From CAYUCJ01 sp049282265 (GTDB lineage Bacteria; Desulfobacterota; DSM-4660; Desulfatiglandales; Desulfatiglandaceae), in contig JBAPTR010000045.1 in assembly GCA_049282265.1 (NCBI GenBank), positions 1-28,362 of the forward strand: a stretch of DNA of 28,362 bases, written 5' to 3'. Below are positions 22,779-28,362 of the stretch, piece after piece; positions within the stretch are counted from its first letter, which is position 1; each line of letters opens with the position of its first letter. The notes under the pieces were generated by a model. That model was given only the letters and a program-made list of their open reading frames with translations. It was not told the DNA's origin and ran no database searches. The position numbers and the translations under genes are program-made.

Positions 22779-22994
22779 TTACCGCGTCATGGCGGTGCCG
22801 CATTTTGGGCAACGCTGATCGTAACAGGGCACGCCTACCTGATGTGCGACCTTTTCTCCACAGTTCGGGCAGACACAATCTCCTCCCGGGCCTGCACCGG
22901 AACCACCCCCTCGACCTCTTCCTCCGCCGCCTCCCATACCTCTTCCGGTACCGGGTCCTTGGCCTCTTGGGCCTGTTCCATCTCCTCTAGGCAT
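22779..22994 (-). CDS. Small Gly/Arg-rich protein with Cys-rich zinc-ribbon C-terminus
   Basis: Seventy-one residues from ATG 22994 (GGAGGTGG 6 nt upstream; an in-frame ATG lies 15 bp earlier). The N-terminus MPRGDGTGPRGQGPGTGRGM matches the start of DUF5320-like small proteins of anaerobes. A run of Gly/Arg follows to residue 38, then CVCPNCGEKVAHQVGVPC and RCPKCGTAM, with Cys at 40, 42, 45, 57, 62 and 65, a zinc-ribbon or rubredoxin-like knuckle pair. Function unknown; the tight spacing to the heavy-metal exporter (29 bp) suggests metal binding or delivery for it. High local GC comes from the Gly-rich stretch. Confidence 0.78.
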   Translation of the reverse strand: MPRGDGTGPRGQGPGTGRGMGGGGGRGRGGGSGAGPGGDCVCPNCGEKVAHQVGVPCYDQRCPKCGTAMTR

Positions 22995-23176
22995 ACCATC
23001 CACCTCCATATACTATCTTGATAATGGTTTCCAATCCACTCTTGCACAGAACCACAGTTTTGGCATTTCCTCAAAGAACGACATCCTCCAGCCTCCCTTT
23101 TCGGGTGCGACACGTCAGGTATAGGGACAAACACCGACACAGTCGCGCATTTCTAAGGATTGGCGTAACGTGTGTT

Positions 23177-23494
23177 TCATAAAAGGGATTCAATTTTTTC
23201 CATAATCATTGATTCCGGGACGGCCCCCACAATATCATCAACCCTTTTGCCGTCTTTGAAAAACATCAACGTGGGGATGCTCATAATATCGAAGTTCAGG
23301 GCCGTCTCCTGGGCCTCATCAACATTCATCTTACAAAACTTGAATTTGCCGTCATAATCGCCGGACAGTTTTTCAATGATCGGCGAAACCATATTGCAGG
23401 GACCACACCATGGAGCCCAGAAATCCACCAGTACTGCCGTTTCTGATTTCACTACCTCTTCCTGAAAATTTTGTTCAGTTATTTCGTTCACCAT
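23177..23494 (-). CDS. trxA: Thioredoxin
   Basis: A classical 105-residue thioredoxin with the active site WAPWCGPCNM (Cys30, Cys33), Asp24 in VLVDFWA, the cis-Pro in MSIPTLMFF and the C-terminal GAVPES helix start. Cytoplasmic disulfide reductase; electrons would come from thioredoxin reductase, which is not in the window. Excellent ribosome site (AAAGGAGAGG). It starts 27 bp after the DUF1638 gene, so the two are probably co-transcribed. Between it and the zinc-ribbon gene (22995-23176) I see only short frames without clear support. Confidence 0.95.
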   Translation of the reverse strand: MVNEITEQNFQEEVVKSETAVLVDFWAPWCGPCNMVSPIIEKLSGDYDGKFKFCKMNVDEAQETALNFDIMSIPTLMFFKDGKRVDDIVGAVPESMIMEKIESLL

Positions 23495-23521
23495 TTTCTC
23501 TTTCCTCTCCTTTCTTAAATT

Positions 23522-24178
23522 CTACACGTTGTGCAATTTGTTTGCCTGCTCAACGAGCAGGGATTTCAAGCGAGCCAGGGTAATGGGATACGCCTGGATA
23601 GGGATCCCCATCCAATCGGAATATTCAAGGAAATCCTCGGGACGCTCGGCCATGTAGCGGTCAATGTAACCCACGCCGTCAAGGACGATAGCCCCTCCCG
23701 TATGCCGGGGGAAATTTTCATTGGCAAGCCCTTTATCCCATCCTTTAAATACATAGTGTCTAAACTTTACCCAGCCCGGTGTCATCCACCAGACTTTTTC
23801 TCCACCAGTAAGCTCCTGGGCTATCCGCTCCCGTTCTTCTTCACTGGCCAGCATATCCATGCAGTGGGTGGCATCTATCCTCGAGACATTCGGGCCCTGC
23901 TCCTCGATGATTTTTTTCATGGTGCGGTAGGGATCATCGCCGTTCACGTAACAGAATTTGCCCCCATAGACCACGAGCACCTTGTCCGCTTTTTCTTTTG
24001 CCTTGTTGACCCGATAAATCAACTGAGTCTCAAGTTCCTTTGGCACCTCATGAAGACCCGGGGTATTATAAAAAATATGTCTTGCATCCAGAAATCCCTG
24101 CCTTTGCAAATGGTTCAACTCCAGGCTCAATGTTCCACACGCTACTATCGCAATATCTGAAAAAGACACCTGATCCAT
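23522..24178 (-). CDS. DUF1638 family protein
   Basis: A 218-residue soluble protein of the DUF1638 family (PF07796): IAIVACGTLSLELN at the start, VLVVYGGKFCYVNG, RIDATHCMDMLAS, WWMTPGWVKF and VGYIDRYMAE match the family layout, including conserved Cys residues. The function is not established; family members are frequent in methanogens and anaerobes near corrinoid methyltransferase genes, and a methyl-transfer-related role has been suggested by context. Here its partners are thioredoxin downstream and a truncated reductase upstream (11 bp). Ribosome site AGGGAGGAATGGT. Confidence 0.87.
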   Translation of the reverse strand: MDQVSFSDIAIVACGTLSLELNHLQRQGFLDARHIFYNTPGLHEVPKELETQLIYRVNKAKEKADKVLVVYGGKFCYVNGDDPYRTMKKIIEEQGPNVSRIDATHCMDMLASEEERERIAQELTGGEKVWWMTPGWVKFRHYVFKGWDKGLANENFPRHTGGAIVLDGVGYIDRYMAERPEDFLEYSDWMGIPIQAYPITLARLKSLLVEQANKLHNV

Positions 24179-24189
24179 ACCATTCCTCC

Positions 24190-24723
24190 CTATATGTTAC
24201 GTGCCAGCTCGTAGCCGCTGTGAATCGCGCTGAAAATATCCTGCACCTGCTTTGCATCACCAATGATTTCGATCCTGGAGACCACACTTTTTTTCTCCTG
24301 GTCCGGCCCTTTCGCCGAATTCATTCCTGAAGACAGGATGACCGTCTGAAAAGGTTTGAGAGACCTCGGAGCACCATCCTGTTCCATTTCAACCTTCCCC
24401 TCAGAAAAGTTTTTCACCGTGGTATGCGGCATGAGCGTCACATTGGACATTTTGTCGAGCCGCATGAGAAGCAGTTTCCTCGTAATCATCTCCATCATGC
24501 TGCCGATGGGATCTGTCCGTTTCGTGGCCACCACTTCATAGCCCTTTTTGCCCAGTTTTTCTGCTATTTCGAGACCTACTCTTCCTGCGCCGATCACGAG
24601 AACCCTCGGGCCCCGGACCTCTTTCTCTCCTTTGAAGTATTCGAGGGACGTCAGAGCGTGCTGATCCCGAAGTCCGGGAATGTCCGGGATATTTTGCACC
24701 GCTCCCGTGGCCTCCCTGAACTT
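24190..24723 (-). pseudogene. 3' remnant of an old-yellow-enzyme/2,4-dienoyl-CoA reductase-type flavoprotein
   Basis: The frame opens right after TAG (24724-24726) and at once reads REATGAVQNIPDIPGL. This matches the ATGA...IPGI segment that comes two thirds of the way through FadH-type enzymes. A Rossmann motif (VLVIGAGRVGLEIAEKL), MITRKLLLMRL, and a C-terminal VEMEQDG and GDAKQVQDIFSAIHSGYELA follow. The N-terminal TIM barrel with FMN and Fe-S sites and the first FAD-binding half are absent, so about 450 residues are missing. A GTG at 24699 with GGGAGC could start a 169-residue product, but it could not bind the full cofactor set. Lies 11 bp before DUF1638. Confidence 0.75.
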
Positions 24724-24946
24724 CTATTTATTAATTTTATCTTACAGCACGATGTGTGCCAATAGCGCAAAGACAGGCTAAACATAACAATATCAAATAG
24801 TTAATGAAAGTCTCTTGGCAGGATATGCGTATAAAACGAAGAATGTAGGAAAACTTCGAAATAATTCTTAGAAGATTTTCAAAATGGCTTCACTTCTCAG
24901 GCGGACAGCCAGAGTTATTAATTCCCGAAAAGATTTACGGTGAACA

Positions 24947-26326
24947 TCACAGCCCGAGGAGTTTTTTCCGCCTGTAGCGATAGGTGTGGTGATTCATGTC
25001 CAAAAGCCGCGCGGCCTTGCTCTCGTTCCCCCCGGCCAGCTTGAAGGCCTGCTCGATGTAATACTTTTCAAAGGCTTTTTTGGCTGCGTCCAAATCCATG
25101 CCTTCGGGCGGGAAAGGCATTCTTTCCCCCTTTAGTGGCCCTTGTTTCACACCGGCTTTTCTTGTAATACCCAAGTCCTCTCCAGTGAGAACAGGACCGT
25201 GGCCTATGAGAACACCCCGTTCAATCAGATTCCTCAGTTCCCGCACATGGCCTGTCCACGTGTGGTCGAGCAGATCATTCTCGGCATCTTTTGAAAGACC
25301 GGTTATTTTCTTCTCGAATTTCGTGTTGAATTCCAACAGAAATGCCCGTGCAAGTGGCACGACATCATCCTTGCGTTTGTTTAGTGACGGGGCTTCGACC
25401 CTAATCACTCCCAGCCGGAAATAGAGATCCTTCCTGAACCGACCTTCTTTCACCATGTCTTCCAGGTTTTTATTGGTGGCGGAGACGACCCTTGTTTGCA
25501 CCTTGCGTTGTCTGGTCCCTCCCACCCGGTAAAACTGCCCGTCTTCCAGAAACCGAAGCAGTTTGGCCTGGGCCTCCTGGCTGAGATCCCCCACCTCGTC
25601 AAGAAACAGGGTCCCTCCTGCCGCCTCTTCAACCAGGCCGATTTTTCCCGAAGGATTTGCACCGCTGAAGGCCCCCTTCTCGTAGCCGAAAAGCTCGCTC
25701 TCAACGAGGTCCTTCGGGATGGCAGCACAATTTACCGTTACCAAAGATCCCCTGAAATTCGGGCTCCTGTAATGAATCGCACTCGCGATGAGTTCTTTCC
25801 CGGTACCGGTCTCTCCGACAATAAGGATAGGCGTGTCAGGACTCTTTGCCACCTGCTCAATGAACTCCATCACGTCTTGGATCGCATTGCTTTCCCCAAT
25901 AAAGCAGGGGAGGTTTTCCTTCAGGTATTTCTCCTGCAGTGCCTGGACCTCCCTTTTCAGCTTTACCGTCTCCAGTGCATTCCGGATACTGACTTCCAAG
26001 GCATCCATGTGAATGGGTTTTACCACATAGTCGTGGGCACCCAGTTTCATGGCTGAGATGACGGTTTGTACGTCTTCATAAGCGGTTATCATGATCACCG
26101 GTATATCGTCATTATTCCTCTTTATCTCTTTGAGAGCCTGTATACCGTCCATTCCTGGCAGACCGATGTCAAGCAGGACCAGGTCAGGAAGATCCTGCTT
26201 CATGCTCTCGAGGGCGGATTCAGCCGTGGCGAACGGTTTCATTGAATAGTCCCCTTCAAGGGCAATGGCTATTCCTTCCCTTATGACTTCCTCGTCGTCA
26301 ATGACAAAGATGGTAAAAATACTCAT
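24947..26326 (-). CDS. Sigma-54-dependent response regulator (NtrC family)
   Basis: A 459-residue transcription activator from ATG 26326, whose ATGA overlaps the kinase stop. Receiver domain: FVIDDEE (7-13), phospho-Asp53 in LLDIGLPGMDG, Thr/Lys at 81/103 (VVKP). AAA+ domain: Walker A GETGTGKE (171-178), the sigma-54 contact loop reading GAFSGA (218-223) instead of GAFTGA, Walker B GTLFLDEV (Asp243), and R-finger region RFRKDLYFRLGV. C-terminal Fis-type HTH: LAGGNESKAARLLDMNHHTYRYRRKKL. It should activate sigma-54 promoters when phosphorylated by the upstream kinase. Targets are unknown. The 220 bp after it (24727-24946) hold nothing I can name. Confidence 0.94.
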   Translation of the reverse strand: MSIFTIFVIDDEEVIREGIAIALEGDYSMKPFATAESALESMKQDLPDLVLLDIGLPGMDGIQALKEIKRNNDDIPVIMITAYEDVQTVISAMKLGAHDYVVKPIHMDALEVSIRNALETVKLKREVQALQEKYLKENLPCFIGESNAIQDVMEFIEQVAKSPDTPILIVGETGTGKELIASAIHYRSPNFRGSLVTVNCAAIPKDLVESELFGYEKGAFSGANPSGKIGLVEEAAGGTLFLDEVGDLSQEAQAKLLRFLEDGQFYRVGGTRQRKVQTRVVSATNKNLEDMVKEGRFRKDLYFRLGVIRVEAPSLNKRKDDVVPLARAFLLEFNTKFEKKITGLSKDAENDLLDHTWTGHVRELRNLIERGVLIGHGPVLTGEDLGITRKAGVKQGPLKGERMPFPPEGMDLDAAKKAFEKYYIEQAFKLAGGNESKAARLLDMNHHTYRYRRKKLLGL

Positions 26327-27960
26327 TGAGTATTGTGTTCTCCTTTTCGACAAAATATTTCAATCAGGAATTCCGCACCCCCCCACTTGCTGGTGGATAC
26401 ACTCAAAGACCCACCGTGATCCACGACTATTCTGTGGCTGAGACTTAGGCCGATGCCCGTGCCCCCGTCTTTTGTGCTGAAAAAAGGATCAAAAACCTGT
26501 TCCCGCAAATCCAAGGGAATTCCCGGTCCTGAATCCGCTATTCTCACAAATATGGACTCGCCTCCGGCAAAAGAACTCACCTCTACTTTTCTTTCAGCCT
26601 CCGTATTTCTCAGTGCCTCAACCGCATTGGTAATCAGATTCAGGATGACCTCTTCCATGAGATGCTTGTCAAGGGTACACTCCGGTAGCTCGTCCGGCAG
26701 GTTTTTTTCGAGACTGATCCGATTTTTTCTTAAGGTGACTGCGGAGAGAGAAATGGCATCTTCGATAGGGCCGTTTATGTTCGTCAGAATAAAATTGGGG
26801 CGGCTGGGCCTGGAAAAATCAATGACTCTCTTGACAACCATCTCAATCTTATTGGAAGCGGATTGAATATGATTGAGGATATCCTCGGCCTTCTCCCGGT
26901 CCATTCCCCTCTCCAGGAGTCTCTCGAGGGTCTTCAGATAGATGTTGATGCCCGAAAGAGGATTTCGAATCTCGTGGGCGATTCCCGCTGCAACACGGCC
27001 CAGAGAGGTCATCTTGTCCTGGATCCTGACCAAATGTTCCAGTTCCTTGGATCGGGTAATATCCATCATGTTGACGAGCGTGGCATCTTTTCCATGGTAG
27101 TGTATCTGGGAGGCATAGCAATAGATCCATTTCATGCCGAGACGGCAATCCGGTCTGGTAACGGGGCACAACCTGAAATCGGCACTGAGTCTCTTGGCCT
27201 TGCCCTTGGCGACATTGTCGCACATGGTCCTGACCTTTTCCACGTCCTCAGGATGCAAACCAGCAAACGTTCCCAGATCAAACGACCGGGGGAGCGGTCC
27301 CAGCAGTTCTTTCTGCTGGGGATTCTGGTATACTACCTGGTTGTCCTTGATAATAAAAATGCCGATAGGGCACTTCTCCAGGAGGTCACGAAACCTTTCT
27401 TCACTTTCAACCAAGGCCTTTGAGCTCTCTTGTTTCGCCTCTTCCAGCTCAAGGGCACGCAAACCAAAAGCGATATCTACGGCAAGATCTCTCAGGAGGG
27501 ATTTCTCATTTTCATCGTGAGCAACATCTCGTGGAATGGAAAGTGACAAAACACCGTATACTCTTCCATCGAGAATAAAAGGCACGGTGAGTGCCCCTCT
27601 GCCATGGTAGTCCTTGGCAAGAAGGCAACCCGTGCAGGCAGATGTCGGATCATTCGTTTCCACAATATCCTTATCTGTCAAGGCCAGGCCAATACATGGC
27701 GGCAGGTGTCCGCCGCGCATGAGCTGGATCAATTGCCGAAACTTTCCGCCAATCCCTGCCTCCGCACTTATGGATATTTTTCCGGCTTCACCCAAGAGTA
27801 CGGCCCATGCATTGTAGTATCCACGATGTTGAATGAGCGCATGGCATATGCCATCGAGGAGCCGCTCGCGGTCCTTTTCCTTGATAATAAGTCCGCTCAC
27901 ATTCCGCATGGTCTGCAATACGAGATTGAGGCGTTCTGTTTTTTGGCTATGGTCTTCCAA
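26323..27960 (-). CDS. GAF-PAS sensor histidine kinase
   Basis: A soluble kinase of 545 residues. N-terminal helix (TERLNLVLQTMRNVSGLI), GAF domain about 30-170 (GYYNAWAVLL; CTGCLLAKDYHG; LTVPFILDGRVYGVLSL), PAS about 185-300 with several Cys (CPVTRPDCRL), HisKA His329 in AAGIAHEIRNPLSG, and the HATPase boxes NLITNAVEAL, ADSGPGIP and GTGIGLSLSHRIV. Start is TTG 27960 with GAAGGGAT upstream; a TGA lies two codons before it. Homologues often have an extra N-terminal sensor, and a possible PAS-like stretch exists upstream out of frame, so 5' truncation is possible. Stop overlaps the start of the sigma-54 regulator by 4 bp: a coupled two-component pair. Confidence 0.92.
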   Translation of the reverse strand: MEDHSQKTERLNLVLQTMRNVSGLIIKEKDRERLLDGICHALIQHRGYYNAWAVLLGEAGKISISAEAGIGGKFRQLIQLMRGGHLPPCIGLALTDKDIVETNDPTSACTGCLLAKDYHGRGALTVPFILDGRVYGVLSLSIPRDVAHDENEKSLLRDLAVDIAFGLRALELEEAKQESSKALVESEERFRDLLEKCPIGIFIIKDNQVVYQNPQQKELLGPLPRSFDLGTFAGLHPEDVEKVRTMCDNVAKGKAKRLSADFRLCPVTRPDCRLGMKWIYCYASQIHYHGKDATLVNMMDITRSKELEHLVRIQDKMTSLGRVAAGIAHEIRNPLSGINIYLKTLERLLERGMDREKAEDILNHIQSASNKIEMVVKRVIDFSRPSRPNFILTNINGPIEDAISLSAVTLRKNRISLEKNLPDELPECTLDKHLMEEVILNLITNAVEALRNTEAERKVEVSSFAGGESIFVRIADSGPGIPLDLREQVFDPFFSTKDGGTGIGLSLSHRIVVDHGGSLSVSTSKWGGAEFLIEIFCRKGEHNTQ

Positions 27961-28119
27961 GTTTCAATCCCTTCATCCGGATCAATAATGAAAATACCAT
28001 TACCGGTACTATCCAGGATGATGCACCAGTGAGAGATGGCTCCGCATTTACCCCTATAATCTGATGTTACAAAAATCCTATCTATTAGGCCAGAAACCAT
28101 ATTATTAAAAGATGGGCTT

Positions 28120-28149
28120 AAAATAAGGGTCACCGTTAATGGGTGACCC
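28120..28149 (-). terminator. Rho-independent terminator of the partial gene at the window end
   Basis: On the minus strand, GGGTCACC (28149-28142), a 7-nt loop and GGTGACCC (28134-28127) form a perfect 8-bp stem followed by TTATTTT (28126-28120). It lies 38 bp after the stop at 28187 and separates that gene from the histidine kinase. Confidence 0.8.
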
Positions 28150-28186
28150 CTTTCCTCCTTCTTGCCAGGTGCCCTTCCAGTTGTGC

Positions 28187-28362
28187 TCATTCTCCCTGTT
28201 TTGAGGCCTTTGGAGCCCTCATTGTCTTCAATATCTCAATGCTGTCCTTCAGCCCTTTATAGTATCTCGCCATTTCCATGGCCATCCCTGTCATCAATGC
28301 CATAGCCTGGGCAAAATTCACGTCTTCCAAGGTGAATTCCCAAGGTTCGGAAGTATATATAC
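28187..28362 (-). CDS. C-terminal end of an unidentified protein
   Basis: The minus-strand frame is open from the window edge to TGA at 28187-28189, giving 57 residues. It is largely helical and Met-rich (FAQAMALMTGMAMEMARYYK), followed by DSIEILKTMRAP and a basic tail. I do not recognise the family. It is supported as coding by its open frame, codon pattern and the perfect terminator 38 bp downstream. The start and any conserved domains lie outside the window. Confidence 0.6.
   Translation of the reverse strand, partial: IYTSEPWEFTLEDVNFAQAMALMTGMAMEMARYYKGLKDSIEILKTMRAPKASKQGE

Noticed and set aside
22835..23140. Minus-strand 101-residue frame containing RKCQNCGS
   Set aside because: Most of it overlaps the zinc-ribbon gene in another frame and the remainder is too short; possibly a decayed Cys-knuckle peptide, not supportable.
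24805..24830. TTGGCAGGATATGC resembling a sigma-54 promoter
   Set aside because: The GG and GC elements are separated by 8 nt rather than the required 10, and no plus-strand gene follows.
27897..28190. Minus-strand 97-residue frame with a PAS-like stretch (ILDSTGNGIFIID)
   Set aside because: It begins at the stop of the preceding partial gene, spans its terminator and ends out of frame inside the kinase; at most an eroded PAS remnant of the kinase's N-terminus.

Overview
The window looks like chromosomal DNA of a Desulfobacterota (deltaproteobacterial) anaerobe, probably a sulfate-reducing or syntrophic type. This rests on gene content: a DUF362 ferredoxin-fusion protein, DUF1638 and MttB-type sequences, CGGC and C-GCAxxG redox proteins, many PAS-type histidine kinases and a sigma-54 response regulator, and apparent use of selenocysteine. 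No rRNA, tRNA, CRISPR array, intact transposase or replication origin was seen.

Layout. 1-5.6 kb is ordinary housekeeping: the 5' part of moaA (minus), a crotonase-family gene (plus), an EF-G paralogue (minus), an endonuclease III/MagIII-like glycosylase and a DUF362 ferredoxin-fusion protein (plus). 5.6-8.6 kb is a mosaic: an mttB 5' fragment, an acetyltransferase lacking its 3' end, an inverted MFS transporter fragment, a 157-bp palindromic MITE-like element, and then an arsenic-type cluster. That cluster has an ArsR regulator with an As(III)-type Cys-Cys site, a C-GCAxxG-C-C protein with an in-frame TGA where the family has Cys, and a degenerate arsM that also has an in-frame TGA beside a Cys. 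8.5-11.6 kb holds a CGGC protein, a translationally coupled DUF364/DUF89 pair, a truncated methyltransferase and a membrane-anchored IscU-like scaffold.

11.7-16.6 kb is a minus-strand run: response regulator, STAS protein, Cys-PAS histidine kinase, universal stress protein (USP) remnant, APH-type kinase, APS-kinase-like protein and inositol-monophosphatase/CysQ-like phosphatase. 16.8-20.1 kb is a compact operon: diadenylate cyclase with a soluble helical N-terminus, TPR protein and CPA2 antiporter with a CBS pair. This suggests c-di-AMP control of ion homeostasis. 20.2-24.7 kb holds a second Cys-PAS kinase (paralogue of the first) with USP and sigma-54-activator remnants downstream, a PF11449 heavy-metal exporter with a Gly-rich zinc-ribbon protein, thioredoxin, DUF1638 and the 3' end of an old-yellow-enzyme-type reductase. 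24.9-28.4 kb holds an overlapping histidine kinase/sigma-54 response regulator pair, a terminator and the 3' end of an unidentified gene.

Two themes stand out. One is metalloid/redox stress: ArsR, two candidate selenoproteins, ArsM and a PF11449 exporter. The other is the density of truncated genes, nine by my count, which points either to a deletion-prone genome or to assembly joins. All assignments are from reading the sequence; no database search was run.
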